NCBI GenBank assembly: GCA_023131935.1
Contig: JAGLYY010000030.1
Coordinates: 1-32,022 of the forward strand
From: Spirochaetales bacterium
Lineage (GTDB): Bacteria; Spirochaetota; Spirochaetia; JAGLYY01
Direction: 5' to 3'
DNA length: 32,022 nucleotides
The notes under the pieces are model-generated. The model was not told the DNA's origin. It did no database searches and was given only the letters and a program-made list of their open reading frames with translations. The position numbers and the translations under genes were made by a program. Below, one piece after another: positions 13,417 to 23,189 of this stretch. Numbering within the stretch: the first letter of the stretch is position 1; every line of letters begins with the position of its first letter.

Positions 13417-16400
13417 ATGACTATGAATAAACGGATCAATCTCATTATCGTTCTCCTGGTTGTTTTTTTCGCGGGAGGAGAAGTTTTCGCTCAAGCTATC
13501 GCTGGAAGCGATATCGTACCCGACTTCTATTCTCCCTTCCTTCAGGCTGGAGGACCCAGTGTAGTATCAACGATATCGCCGGCTTCGGATCTCATGAATC
13601 CGGCAGCTTCAGCAGCGAAACAGCGATTCACCATCGATTTGAGCTATCTCGGTCTCTTCGGTCCCGGCACACCAGTCTGGCAGGGGCACGGTGTTAACCT
13701 CGGTGCTACCCATCCAACAAAGATCGGTGTCTTCAGCTGGTCCGGCCATTTTCTCTCTTCTGAGGCATTAATTTTTCCGGCAGGAACCCAGGGGGGAATA
13801 CGCGGTTCTTTCGCCAAGGATGTTTATGAGAACCTGTATGTAGGCATGGGATTGAATCTTGGTTTCGGTACCGGCGGATGGTCTATTACCTCTAACTGGG
13901 GGTTCCTCCATTTCCCTGGAGATATTTCTTTTATGAAGAACTTCGTATGGGGAATTACTCTTCAGGAGTTTGGATACGCTCCAATGGCCACCACTTCCGC
14001 TGTTCACCCCCTCTTTACCCTGGCAGCAGGAACGGGGTTCACCCTGATAAACGCGGAAAAATTTCAGCTTAACGCTCAGGCGGACCTTTCATTTCCCACT
14101 TTTCAGAATATGAGGCTATCAGTAGGACTCACATCAAAACTCTTCAATGCTTTGTCCCTGCATCTTTCTTCCGACGTTGATATAAAGGAACTTATTGCTG
14201 GTGACACCTCCGGGCTCATCCCATCTTTCGGAATTTCCTACACCTTTCAGACAAATATACAGCAGGATAGTAAATTCCTCCGCCTTAAAGAACGGGGATG
14301 GAACGAAAGTCAGATTACTCCTGTAGTCTCAGCAGCTCCCTATGCTGAGGGATACTGGGGGATAGGAACAGGGGTGAACATACCCCTTGGTGTACTCGAT
14401 AGAGATCCTCCGGAGATTCTGGTAACCTGTGAGGATCCAACCTATATTTCGCCGAATTTTGATGGAACACAGGATGAGCTGAGCCTTCCAATAGAAATAA
14501 CCGACAGACGTTATATAAAAGGATACAGTCTCACAATCTACAATAACGATGGGGAGGCTGTAAGGACCATTTACAATAAGGAACAACGGGAAGAAAACGT
14601 AGAAATCGGTTTTTTCAAGAGGCTTTTTCAAGCGAAAAGCGGAATTGATATTCCTGAAACCCTTGTATGGAACGGCAACTCAGATGAAGGGAATGTTGTT
14701 CCTGACGGATCATATACTTTTGTTCTGGAATCCTGGGATGATAATGGAAACAATGGAAAAACCGGGAAGCAAACCGTTGTGGTCGATGCCACTGCTCCAG
14801 AGATAGTGATAACAGCGCCCGATTCCCTGATCTTTTCTCCAAACGCGGATGGTAACAAGGATGACATTACCATTGGTCAGAGTGGTTCATCCGAAGACCT
14901 CTGGGAAGCAAGGATCGTTGATCCCTCTGGTAATACCTTAAGGACAATAACCCTTGTGAATGATACTCCAAAGGATTTTGTCTGGGATGGAACCGATGCT
15001 GATGGATTACTCATTGGGGATGGGGTTTACAATTACATAATCAGCAGCACCGATCGCAGCGGAAACAGTACCGAGGAAAGTTTGGACAACATCATTATCA
15101 ATACCGAGGCAACTCCCATTACCCTCACTATTGACAAAGCCTTTTTCTCTCCAAATGGTGATGATGTTAAAGATTCTGTAATGATTTCACCAAATATCCC
15201 GGTACAGAGCGGTATTGATTTCTGGGAAGTAGTTATAAAAAATATTTCCGGAAAGTCTGTACGCAGCTATTCCGGTGGAAAACTCGCCCCTGGAGATATC
15301 ACCTTTGATGGAAAGGGGGTTTCGGGTAACCTGCTTCCCGAAGGTGGGTATACCGCTACATTGAAGGTCCGCTACCTGAATGGAAATGCTCCCGAAGAAA
15401 CGAGCCCGCCATTCACTATCGATGTGACCCCTCCGACAGCATCCGTCAGAGCGGACTTGAGAGTATTCTCACCAAATGGTGATGGACGTAAGGATGAGAT
15501 CACAATCTTTCAGGAATCTTCCCCTGAGATTTCCTGGTCTGGTGAAATTATCGGCCCTGGAGACAACCTCGTAAAGAGTGTTTCCTGGGTAGGTAACGCC
15601 GATGTGAAATACATATGGGATGGACGGGAAGAAAACGGAAGGCTTGCTCAGGATGGGACCTACAGGTACAGGTTACAGAGCACTGACAGGGCAGGGAATA
15701 GCGGGGCAAGCTCGGAAATTACCTTCGATCTTAATACCGAAGAAACCCCGGTCCTCCTTTCTGTCGATTTCGAAGCCTTCTCCCCTAATGCTGACAGAGT
15801 AAAGGACACCATTTCCCTACTTCCCGACTTAAAAATCGCTGAAGGGATCGATACCTATAAACTTTCCATCCTTTCCCGGGCTGGCGCAATTATCAGAACT
15901 TTCGAAGGAAAGGGAAGAATTCCACAGAGTTTTGATTGGGAGGGTAGAACAGATCAAGGGGAACGGGCCCCTGATGGATTGTACATGGGGCAGCTGTATG
16001 TTCTGTATCAAAACGGAAATGAAGAGACTGCTAAATCGCGGGGATTCATCCTCGATACGGTTTATCCAACCGTTGAAATACAGTCACGTTATACCATTTT
16101 CTCTCCCAACCAAGACGGTTTAAAGGACCGCTTTATTGTACAGCAGGAAACGAGTGAAGAAACACTCTGGGAAGGAACAGTACTTGATGCCTCAGGAAAG
16201 ATTATCCGACAGGTATTCTGGAAAGGGAGAGCCGAATCCTTCACGTGGGATGGAACAGACCAGGATGGCAATACTGTTTCAGATGGAAATTACCGGTACC
16301 GCATCACCACTGCCGATGAAGCCGGGAACCGGAGTGAAGCTTCTGTTGAAAACATTGAAGTTGACACGAGGATCACCCGGGTATTTGTAACCTCCAACGC

Positions 16401-17415
16401 AAGGCAGTTCTCCCCCTCGGGTGACGGGATCGATGATACAATCACCTTCAATACGATTGTGAACGTCACTGATGGCATTGAGGAATGGTCTCTGAAATTT
16501 TTTCGAGGGGAGATATTAGAAAAGAGCTATTCTGGTGAAGCCCGAATTCCGAAAAAAGTTATCTGGGATGGTTTGAATGAATCCGGTGTGGTAGTTGAAG
16601 GGGAATATACCGCTGAATTCTCTGTTTTATACGCAAAGGGTGATCGACCGGTAAGCAGGACATCCCCTTTCAAGCTGGATACATCAGCTCCGGAAGTTTC
16701 TTTGCAGATAACTCCGACTCCATTCTCTCCTGACAATGACGGTGTCGAAGATGAACTCACTATTACAATCGAAGTAGAAGACCTTTCTCTGATCGAATCA
16801 TGGAATTTGCTGATAGAAGATCCAAAGGGTGCCCGGTTCTATGAATACAGGGGAGAGGGCACACCGGGAAGCGAACTCACCTGGGACGGACTTTCCGCTA
16901 GCGGAGAACTCGTTCAGGCAGCTGAGGATTATCGATATACCTTCAGTATTCGTGATACCCTTGGGAATGAAAAGATAGTTTCCGGTATTATTCCGGTTGA
17001 TGTACTCGTAATCTGGGATGGCGATCAACTTAAGATCGCAATCGCAAGCATTACCTTTGCGCCTGACAAACCCGCCCTGGAAAAGAGCGATCCGGAAATA
17101 CTTGCAAAGAACAATTATGTTCTCCAGCGTCTCGCGGAGATTCTGAACAAGTACAGGACCTACCAGATTGTGATTGAGGGGCACGCAAATCGCACTCAAG
17201 CCGATCCAACCTTAGCAGTAAAAGAACAAAAGGAGGAACTCTTACCTCTTTCAAGGGATAGGGCGCAAACGGTTAAGGATGCCCTAATAGCTCTTGGAGT
17301 CGCCGAACAAAGACTTAGTGTTGTAGGCAGGGGAAGTGAAGATCCCAAGGTATCCTTCGAAGACCGTGAAAACTGGTGGAAGAACAGGCGGGTTGAATTC
17401 ATTCTGGTTAAGTAA
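13417..17415 (+). CDS. Giant exported envelope protein: barrel-like N-terminus, eight FlgD/Ig-like repeats, OmpA-like C-terminus
   Basis: A 1332-residue protein with a signal peptide (residues 1 to about 27, ending VFAQA). Residues about 28-325 are rich in Gly and aromatic beta patterns, and DLMNPAASA recalls the NPA start of PorV/UPF0164/FadL-like outer membrane proteins. Eight Ig-like modules follow, each opening with a variant of FSPNGDGxKD at Ser345, 474, 578, 685, 789, 896, 999 and 1104. Residues about 1207-1332 form an OmpA-like peptidoglycan-binding domain (LSRDRAQTV, KNRRVEF), though the usual Asp of GHTD is Asn (GHAN). The likely role is tethering the outer membrane to peptidoglycan. 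Start ATG 13417 fits the signal peptide; an upstream start at 13354 would add an implausible leader. mltG follows after 18 nt. Confidence 0.85.
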   Translation: MTMNKRINLIIVLLVVFFAGGEVFAQAIAGSDIVPDFYSPFLQAGGPSVVSTISPASDLMNPAASAAKQRFTIDLSYLGLFGPGTPVWQGHGVNLGATHPTKIGVFSWSGHFLSSEALIFPAGTQGGIRGSFAKDVYENLYVGMGLNLGFGTGGWSITSNWGFLHFPGDISFMKNFVWGITLQEFGYAPMATTSAVHPLFTLAAGTGFTLINAEKFQLNAQADLSFPTFQNMRLSVGLTSKLFNALSLHLSSDVDIKELIAGDTSGLIPSFGISYTFQTNIQQDSKFLRLKERGWNESQITPVVSAAPYAEGYWGIGTGVNIPLGVLDRDPPEILVTCEDPTYISPNFDGTQDELSLPIEITDRRYIKGYSLTIYNNDGEAVRTIYNKEQREENVEIGFFKRLFQAKSGIDIPETLVWNGNSDEGNVVPDGSYTFVLESWDDNGNNGKTGKQTVVVDATAPEIVITAPDSLIFSPNADGNKDDITIGQSGSSEDLWEARIVDPSGNTLRTITLVNDTPKDFVWDGTDADGLLIGDGVYNYIISSTDRSGNSTEESLDNIIINTEATPITLTIDKAFFSPNGDDVKDSVMISPNIPVQSGIDFWEVVIKNISGKSVRSYSGGKLAPGDITFDGKGVSGNLLPEGGYTATLKVRYLNGNAPEETSPPFTIDVTPPTASVRADLRVFSPNGDGRKDEITIFQESSPEISWSGEIIGPGDNLVKSVSWVGNADVKYIWDGREENGRLAQDGTYRYRLQSTDRAGNSGASSEITFDLNTEETPVLLSVDFEAFSPNADRVKDTISLLPDLKIAEGIDTYKLSILSRAGAIIRTFEGKGRIPQSFDWEGRTDQGERAPDGLYMGQLYVLYQNGNEETAKSRGFILDTVYPTVEIQSRYTIFSPNQDGLKDRFIVQQETSEETLWEGTVLDASGKIIRQVFWKGRAESFTWDGTDQDGNTVSDGNYRYRITTADEAGNRSEASVENIEVDTRITRVFVTSNARQFSPSGDGIDDTITFNTIVNVTDGIEEWSLKFFRGEILEKSYSGEARIPKKVIWDGLNESGVVVEGEYTAEFSVLYAKGDRPVSRTSPFKLDTSAPEVSLQITPTPFSPDNDGVEDELTITIEVEDLSLIESWNLLIEDPKGARFYEYRGEGTPGSELTWDGLSASGELVQAAEDYRYTFSIRDTLGNEKIVSGIIPVDVLVIWDGDQLKIAIASITFAPDKPALEKSDPEILAKNNYVLQRLAEILNKYRTYQIVIEGHANRTQADPTLAVKEQKEELLPLSRDRAQTVKDALIALGVAEQRLSVVGRGSEDPKVSFEDRENWWKNRRVEFILVK
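14449..17010 (+). repeat. Eight Ig-like coding repeats in an alternating A/B pattern
   Basis: Repeat starts (first Ser codon of the SPN-DG-KD motif) are at 14449, 14836, 15148, 15469, 15781, 16102, 16411 and 16726. After the first, spacings alternate between about 104 and 107 residues. Repeats 2, 4 and 6 (type A) end in a TDRSGN/TDRAGN/ADEAGN block. Repeats 3, 5 and 7 (type B) end in YLNGN/YQNGN/YAKGD. A-to-A and B-to-B distances are 211, 211, 211 and 210 residues, so the unit of duplication was probably a two-domain dyad. The Asp-rich motif may bind calcium. Confidence 0.8.
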
Positions 17416-17433
17416 TAGTTGTACGGGAGAAGA

Positions 17434-18459
17434 ATGAAGAAATTCGCAAGATTTTTTGCAGTCCTTTTCGGAATGTTGATTGCTGCCCTCCTACTCGTGG
17501 TGGGGGGCGCTTTCTATCTGAATAAAGCCCCGGAAAACATACCACGGGAAGGTGTACTTTTTCGCGTTGAAGTGGGGGACTCAATGGTTTCAATCGCAGA
17601 TAGATTGAAATCTGAGGGTCTGGTCCGGACCCCTTTACTGATACGGGTTTTATGTGTTGCTCAGGGAACTGAAGGGGTAGTGAAGATTGGCACCTATAAA
17701 ATCCTGCCTGGTTATTCAAGTCTTGATATTCTCAATCTTCTTGTTTCGGGCAAACAACAATTATACAGGATAACTGTCCCCGAAGGCCGGACCCTCAGAC
17801 AGATCGCGGATTATCTGGAATCAGAGGGAATAACCGATGGAGATAATTTTCAGGAAATTGCCCGTAATGAAAATGTTACGGAGATGTTCGGGGTACCGGG
17901 GAATTCGGTTGAGGGGTATTTGTTTCCCGATACCTACTATATCCAGAAAGACTATCCCGCGGAAAAGGTTTTGAAACACTTAACAGAGCGGTTTTTTGAA
18001 GTCCTGGAAGAGATTGCCCCGGAGTATCGGGAAATGGGACCGCGGGAAATCACGGAGAAGGTCATTCTTGCATCGATTATCGAACGTGAATATCAGATCG
18101 ACGAAGAAGCCCCTCTTATGGCGAGTGTTTTTTATAACAGGCTTGAGATTGGAATGACCCTTGGTTCATGCGCTACCGTTGTATATATCATTACAGAGCG
18201 TCAGGGAAAGGAACATCCGTCATTTCTTACTTATGATGATATTGAAGTTGAAGATCCTTTCAATACTTATATACATCAGGGACTGCCGCCGTCTCCTATT
18301 TCAAATCCCGGCAGAGTGGCCCTGGATGCGGCTTTCCATCCTGCAGAATCCGACTACCTGTATTTTCTCCTCAAGGACGATAATACCGGAGCCCATTACT
18401 TTTCAATGTCCCTTTCGGAACACAACCAGGCCCATGTCCTGTACCTGAAGAAGAAATAG
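17434..18459 (+). CDS. mltG: Endolytic murein transglycosylase MltG
   Basis: Inner membrane lytic transglycosylase that cuts nascent glycan strands and so sets their length. One N-terminal membrane anchor (about residues 6-29) is followed by a LysM-like periplasmic region and the YceG catalytic domain. The catalytic Glu is Glu217 in LASIIEREY, the same place as in enterobacterial MltG, and GLPPSPISNPG matches the family's conserved loop. Length (341 residues) is normal. ATG 17434 is chosen for GGGAGA 5-6 nt upstream; a TTG 15 nt earlier is also in frame. It sits between the giant envelope protein (18 nt) and dnaG (4 nt), tying glycan processing to the replication and sigma genes. Confidence 0.95.
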   Translation: MKKFARFFAVLFGMLIAALLLVVGGAFYLNKAPENIPREGVLFRVEVGDSMVSIADRLKSEGLVRTPLLIRVLCVAQGTEGVVKIGTYKILPGYSSLDILNLLVSGKQQLYRITVPEGRTLRQIADYLESEGITDGDNFQEIARNENVTEMFGVPGNSVEGYLFPDTYYIQKDYPAEKVLKHLTERFFEVLEEIAPEYREMGPREITEKVILASIIEREYQIDEEAPLMASVFYNRLEIGMTLGSCATVVYIITERQGKEHPSFLTYDDIEVEDPFNTYIHQGLPPSPISNPGRVALDAAFHPAESDYLYFLLKDDNTGAHYFSMSLSEHNQAHVLYLKKK

Positions 18460-18463
18460 ATCT

Positions 18464-20206
18464 ATGAAAATTCCGGAGCATATCATTCAGGAAATCTCTT
18501 CAAAAATCGATATTGTTGATGTTGTGGGTGATTTCGTGAGCCTCCGTAAACAGGGAGGGCGTTATTGGGGAAGATGTCCCTTTCATGATGAAAAAACCCC
18601 CTCTTTTACCGTAACACCGGAAAAGAATCTTTTTTACTGTTTCGGTTGTCATAAAGGGGGCACCGTATTCAATTTTCTGATGGAGATGGAAAATCTCTCT
18701 TTTGTTGAAGCCACGGAACGTCTGGCAAAAAAGGCCGGTGTCGCAATCCCCAAAGGGGAGGCTACTTCTGCCGACAGAAGGCGGAACGCATTAATAGAGC
18801 TGTATACAAAAGCAGCGGGAAGTTTCCATTACATCCTCGAAAACGCCAGTGAGGGAGAAAAAGCGCGGACTTATCTGGACAACCGGGGCCTTAACGCTGA
18901 GATAAGAGCCCTCTTTCAGTTAGGGTACATTCCCCGGGATATGAAGTGGCTGTTCCAATTCCTTAAAAAAAAGAATTTTTCCGAAGGGTTCCTGAAGGAA
19001 AGTGGACTTTTTATCAGGAACTATCCCCGTTTAGCCCTTCTTGCAGGCAGGATTATCTTTCCAATTCAAGCCACAGGGGGGCAGATTATTGCCTTTGGAG
19101 GAAGGAATCTGGAAGAGCGGGGTCCAAAATACCTGAATACACCAGAAACCGCAGTGTTCAGGAAACGCTACAATTTATACGGCCTTTTCATTGGCCTTTC
19201 TGCTATAAGAAAAAGTGGTGCGTTTATCCTTGTTGAGGGGTATATCGATGTAATGGCCCTTCATCTCGCGGGTATTTCAATAGCGATAGCTCCTTTAGGG
19301 ACAGCCTTTACCAGAGAGCAGGCAAATCTTATAAAGCGTTATGCCGGGAAGGGCTACCTTCTTTTTGATGGTGATAACGCGGGACAGGAAGCAACGAAAA
19401 AAGCTATTTATATTTGCGAAGAGGCGGGAATAGAAACCCGGGTTATCGAGCTGCCTGAAGGAGCTGATCCAGCTGATATTCTAAAAAAAGAAGGTATCGA
19501 AGCGTTGCATAAAATAGTAAAATGTCATATAAATAGCTTTAACTATCTGGTGCAGCATGCCGTTGTTAAATATGATGTGGCAACACCTGAGGGGAAAGAA
19601 GCAATCATCCACGAGATATTCCCATTTATTGATAAAATTGATACTGAAGTGAAACGTGAAGCTTGTCTCCAGATTCTGGCAGATGAGATTTCTGTTGATC
19701 AACGGTCAGTTTTGCATGATTATATAAAGGGGAGGAGAAAGCAAGGGGTTCGGCGCCCCCAGGAGGAAGCGAAATCATACAAACTTACATCAGAACTTTT
19801 CCTCATGATCGCAATCGCAGTACATCGAAATTATTTTCCGCGAGTGAGGAGCCTACTAACTCTTGAAGATCTGGAGGATCAGGCGGCAAGAAGCCTGTAT
19901 ATTGCTCTGGAGGAATGTTACAGGCGGGAAGATGAAACTTCTGATGGGCTTTTTGAGCGAATCGAGGATGATCGTCTTAGAAGGACTCTGTTGGAAAGGA
20001 TACACTCCGAGGAATTTAATAATAACCCGGAGCAACTTATTTCCGACAGCCTTGGACGTATAAAACAGATGAGCCTGGAAAAACGCAGAATCCATGTGGA
20101 ACAGCTCCTTAAAAAGGCGCAGGATGGGATGGAAATACAGAATCTTCTCGAAGAGAAGATATTTCTCGATGAAGAACTCGAACGATTAAGGGATTGGAAG
20201 GAATGA
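18464..20206 (+). CDS. dnaG: DNA primase
   Basis: Synthesises RNA primers for DNA replication. The N-terminal CHC2 zinc domain has all four ligands (Cys38, His41, Cys59, Cys62). The catalytic core has the TOPRIM motifs VEGYIDV (about residue 254) and DGDNAG (about 302). The C-terminal part that contacts DnaB is divergent, as usual. At 580 residues it is full length. A run of eight A around 18965 encodes Lys residues in the core. ATG 18464 is 4 nt after mltG. The stop TGA overlaps the rpoD start by 4 nt (ATGA), so primase and sigma factor are translationally coupled, a variant of the classical dnaG-rpoD pairing. Confidence 0.97.
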   Translation: MKIPEHIIQEISSKIDIVDVVGDFVSLRKQGGRYWGRCPFHDEKTPSFTVTPEKNLFYCFGCHKGGTVFNFLMEMENLSFVEATERLAKKAGVAIPKGEATSADRRRNALIELYTKAAGSFHYILENASEGEKARTYLDNRGLNAEIRALFQLGYIPRDMKWLFQFLKKKNFSEGFLKESGLFIRNYPRLALLAGRIIFPIQATGGQIIAFGGRNLEERGPKYLNTPETAVFRKRYNLYGLFIGLSAIRKSGAFILVEGYIDVMALHLAGISIAIAPLGTAFTREQANLIKRYAGKGYLLFDGDNAGQEATKKAIYICEEAGIETRVIELPEGADPADILKKEGIEALHKIVKCHINSFNYLVQHAVVKYDVATPEGKEAIIHEIFPFIDKIDTEVKREACLQILADEISVDQRSVLHDYIKGRRKQGVRRPQEEAKSYKLTSELFLMIAIAVHRNYFPRVRSLLTLEDLEDQAARSLYIALEECYRREDETSDGLFERIEDDRLRRTLLERIHSEEFNNNPEQLISDSLGRIKQMSLEKRRIHVEQLLKKAQDGMEIQNLLEEKIFLDEELERLRDWKE

Positions 20207-21951
20207 CAGAATTACTGACTGACCCGGCAGTTCAGAAATTAATAGAATATGGAAAAAGTAAAAAAATCATCACCTATGATGAGGTAAATGATTTTCTGCC
20301 CGATTCTATTGTAAATTCGGAGAAAATCGAAGAGGTTATCATCATCCTCGAGAAAAATAACATAACGCTCGAAGATGATGCCCTGCCAGTGGAAGCACGG
20401 GGGGAAGCCCAGGAGGTCACGGAAGAGCAGGCAAAAGGGCAAAAGGGGAAACGCCTTGTTTATGGTGAAAAAGAAAGCGCGATTGATGACCCTATCCGGC
20501 TCTATTTGAGAGAAATCGGTAAAGAAAACCTACTTACAGCTGGACAGGAAGTTGAGCTTTCAAAGCAGATGGAAGAGGGGGAAATGATCATAAAGGATGT
20601 CATAAAAGGCTCCGGGATGATCATTCCTGAGTTATTCAATCTCATCGAAAAGACTTTCTCAAAAACCGATCCGCGGGAACTCGAGCTCTCAAAAAAAGAG
20701 ATCTCTGAGATGCTCGCGGAGCGGAGGAGATTAAACCAGTTTTATCGGGAAGACCTGAAGAAACTTTCTCCAACACTTAAAAGTTATATGGATCTTAAGA
20801 AAAAGATCGTCACCGCTGGCGGAGACATTTCTTCAGACGAAGAATTGGTTAAAAGAAGGAAAAACCTTTTTAAGCAAATCGAATATATTACTTTACGCCA
20901 GGAAGAGATACTCCATTTTTCTGATATATTTATCAATACTGAACGCCGGATTTTAAGATACAGGAAGGATCAGCACAGGATTGAAAGGACCTTACGGGTC
21001 TCCAGTTCACGGGAGCTCCGCAATATGGGTCGCAAGCTTGCCATGACCTCGGAGCGGCGAAATATTGAAACTGAACTCGGCCTTTCTGCTGATGTTATTA
21101 AAGAAAAAATCAAGCTTATTCAGATAAACGAAAAGAAGCTTAAAAACCTGGAAATAGATTTTGAGGACTCGGTCGATAACATCCTCAATCGGGCGAAGGA
21201 AATTTCCCAGGGTAAAATTCTGATGAAAAACGCGAAAGACCGGCTTATTCAGGCAAACCTGCGGCTTGTCGTCAGTATCGCCAAGAAATACACAAACAGA
21301 GGACTTCATTTCTTTGATCTGGTTCAGGAAGGTAATATCGGCCTTATTAAAGCCGTTGAAAAGTTTGAATACCGGAAAGGCTATAAATTTTCTACTTATG
21401 CTACCTGGTGGATACGGCAGGCGATTACCCGCAGTATTTCAGATCAGGCAAGGACTATCCGTGTACCGGTCCATATGATCGAGCAGATAAACAAGGTCGT
21501 TCGTGAGTCCAGACAGCTTATGCAGGTTCTTGGCAGGGAACCCACCGATGAAGAGGTCGCCGACAGGCTTGGCTGGTCTGTTGTTAGGGTCAAATCGGTA
21601 AAGAATGTTGCTCGAGAGCCTATTTCCCTCGAAACACCGATCGGCGAGGAGGAAGATTCTCTTCTCGGCGATTTCATCGAGGATAAGGATATAGAAAATC
21701 CCGCAAGCCAGACCGCTTTTCGTCTGCTGCAGGAACAGCTCAAGGAGGTGCTTTCAACGCTTCCTCCTCGGGAACAAGAGGTCCTCAAGATGCGTTTCGG
21801 CCTTGAGGATGGCTACTCACTCACCTTGGAAGAGGTTGGACTGTACTTCAACGTCACAAGGGAGCGGATCCGTCAGATAGAGGCGAAAGCCTTGCGCCGT
21901 CTGCGACATCCGAAACGAAGCAGGCGCCTTAAAGATTATATCGATCATTAA
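20203..21951 (+). CDS. rpoD: RNA polymerase primary sigma factor (sigma70)
   Basis: Housekeeping sigma factor, 582 residues. Region 1.1 covers about residues 1-60 ([17 protein letters not shown] onward), region 1.2 includes [12 protein letters not shown], and a long charged non-conserved segment follows. Region 2 starts near 340 and includes [13 protein letters not shown] and the -10 recognition segment [19 protein letters not shown]. Region 4.2 (about 541-571) holds the -35 helix-turn-helix ending [20 protein letters not shown]. These near-invariant segments predict classical TTGACA/TATAAT recognition, in keeping with the promoters found in this window. The ATG at 20203 overlaps the dnaG stop; an in-frame TTG 9 nt upstream is less likely. 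Confidence 0.97.
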   Translation: MTELLTDPAVQKLIEYGKSKKIITYDEVNDFLPDSIVNSEKIEEVIIILEKNNITLEDDALPVEARGEAQEVTEEQAKGQKGKRLVYGEKESAIDDPIRLYLREIGKENLLTAGQEVELSKQMEEGEMIIKDVIKGSGMIIPELFNLIEKTFSKTDPRELELSKKEISEMLAERRRLNQFYREDLKKLSPTLKSYMDLKKKIVTAGGDISSDEELVKRRKNLFKQIEYITLRQEEILHFSDIFINTERRILRYRKDQHRIERTLRVSSSRELRNMGRKLAMTSERRNIETELGLSADVIKEKIKLIQINEKKLKNLEIDFEDSVDNILNRAKEISQGKILMKNAKDRLIQANLRLVVSIAKKYTNRGLHFFDLVQEGNIGLIKAVEKFEYRKGYKFSTYATWWIRQAITRSISDQARTIRVPVHMIEQINKVVRESRQLMQVLGREPTDEEVADRLGWSVVRVKSVKNVAREPISLETPIGEEEDSLLGDFIEDKDIENPASQTAFRLLQEQLKEVLSTLPPREQEVLKMRFGLEDGYSLTLEEVGLYFNVTRERIRQIEAKALRRLRHPKRSRRLKDYIDH

Positions 21952-21966
21952 GAGGTTGTACCGAAC

Positions 21967-22755
21967 ATGATTCAGGAAGTTTTTGATAAGCTGCGTACTT
22001 TACAGGACATTCTCTCTAAAAAGCATGAAATTGAGAGAGATATTACCGAAATCCCCAAGGCACTTACGACGAAAACTGAGCTCCTCACGCGGCTGAAAAA
22101 GCTGTACATCGAAAAGAACAGTTTAATCGAAGAAACCCGCAGCGAGCTAAAGGGACTCAGGATTCGCCTCGATGAAGCAGAGCGAAGGCGTGAAGAATAT
22201 GAAAAGCAGATGGATCTCATTAAGACGCAACGAGAGTATGAGGCTTTAGACAAAGAGATTAAAAAAGCTACCGAGAAAGAACAGCAGTACCGAAAGGACA
22301 TTTTCCGTGAAGAGAAAGAACTTGAAGAACTAATCTTTGCTCTGGAACGGGATGAGAAGATGATCGCTCAGCAGGAGGAAGAACTCCATAATGAGCAGGA
22401 AAAAAGAAAGAATGAAAGCCAGGAAAAAGAGGAACTCCTTTCTAAGCTGAAAGCAGAGGAGAAAAACATTACTCCCGGACTTGATGAGGAGATCCTTTTC
22501 AAGTTTGAACGAATTATCAGGAGCAAAGCAGGTCTTGGTATTGTACCGGTGAAAAATTCAGTTTGTACAGGTTGCCATATGATCCTTCCCGCTCAATTTG
22601 TGAATGATGTACGGGACGGTGAAGATATTTTCTTCTGTCCATATTGTAGTCGAGTACTCTTTTTTGACGAAGAAGAAAGCTCTGAGGTATTTTCTTTTTC
22701 TGATGAGGATTCAGGAAGCCTTGCGGACCTTGCGGATCTTGACGAAGAAGAGTAA
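21967..22755 (+). CDS. Coiled-coil zinc-ribbon protein (CdsZ/FlgZ/DUF164 family)
   Basis: A 262-residue cytoplasmic protein. Residues about 10-175 form a long antiparallel coiled coil of charged heptads. A C4 zinc ribbon follows, with CTGC and CPYC as the two knuckles. This matches the CdsZ/HP0958 family, members of which act as chaperones or RpoN-binding regulators in flagellar or secretion systems; which applies here cannot be told. An acidic tail follows, with a duplicated LAD unit. It lies 15 nt after rpoD, with GAGG 11 nt before the ATG. The stop codon is part of the -10 box of the predicted rnpB promoter. Confidence 0.88.
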   Translation: MIQEVFDKLRTLQDILSKKHEIERDITEIPKALTTKTELLTRLKKLYIEKNSLIEETRSELKGLRIRLDEAERRREEYEKQMDLIKTQREYEALDKEIKKATEKEQQYRKDIFREEKELEELIFALERDEKMIAQQEEELHNEQEKRKNESQEKEELLSKLKAEEKNITPGLDEEILFKFERIIRSKAGLGIVPVKNSVCTGCHMILPAQFVNDVRDGEDIFFCPYCSRVLFFDEEESSEVFSFSDEDSGSLADLADLDEEE

Positions 22756-22758
22756 AAT
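22730..22758 (+). promoter_or_regulatory. Candidate rnpB promoter overlapping the end of the zinc-ribbon gene
   Basis: TTGCGG (22730-22735), 17-nt spacer, TAAAAT (22753-22758). The -10 box includes the TAA stop of the upstream gene. Predicted start near 22765 is a few bases before the RNase P RNA P1 helix at 22769. It would give rnpB transcription independent of the dnaG-rpoD mRNA. Confidence 0.5.
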
Positions 22759-22768
22759 AAACAACCAA

Positions 22769-23162
22769 GGGACAGATCAGATAGTCGCTTTCCTGCAATT
22801 TGGCGGGGAAGAGGAAAGTCCGGGCTCCGTAGAACATGATGCCGGGTAACACCCGGGCACTTGCATGGGTTTTCTTCGGAAAAGCTATGCAAGCGACAGA
22901 TAGTGCCGCAGAAAAGATACCACCGGGCGCTGTAAAACCTTTGGTATTACAAGGGTCCGGTAAGGGTGAAAAGGTGGGGTAAGAGCCCACCGGCTTTGCT
23001 GGTAACAGCAAGCGCATGGTAAACCTCATCAGGAGCAAAGCCAAACAGCAGATGGGTAGTTCGTCCGTTAAACCTGCGGGTAGGCTGCTGAAACAGATGG
23101 GTAATCTTCTGTGATAGATAGATGACTATCCTTTGACAGAATCCGGCTTACCGATCTGTCCC
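22769..23162 (+). ncRNA. rnpB: RNase P RNA, bacterial class A
   Basis: The catalytic RNA that matures tRNA 5' ends. The 5' GGGACAGATC pairs with the 3' GATCTGTCCC as helix P1, fixing both ends. The universal core is present: GAGGAAAGTCCGGGCT (CR-I) early and ACAGAATCCGGCTTA (CR-V) at the end. The P15-type loop with GGTAAACC, which binds tRNA CCA, and the AGATGACTATCC core region are also visible. The order of elements and about 394 nt length match class A. No protein gene overlaps it: open frames here, including a long antisense one, are chance. A TPR gene follows 27 nt later. Confidence 0.95.
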
Positions 23163-23189
23163 GTTTATTATTGAAGGCAGAATTGAATT

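Noticed and set aside
14449-17010. Regular spaced repeats that could suggest a CRISPR array
   Set aside because: Period is above 300 bp, units are divergent and fully coding; they are protein domain repeats.
16798-17199. Minus-strand open frame of 133 codons inside the giant envelope gene
   Set aside because: Shadow of the strongly supported plus-strand repeats and OmpA-like domain; no independent signal.
18965-18973. A_AAA_AAG slippery heptamer in frame in dnaG
   Set aside because: The motif is real and the -1 frame stays open for about 90 codons, but I found no stimulatory hairpin or upstream ribosome site, and lysine runs give this by chance.
22517-23044. Minus-strand open frame of 175 codons over rnpB
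   Set aside because: Antisense to RNase P RNA and the zinc-ribbon gene, with no recognisable domain or ribosome site.
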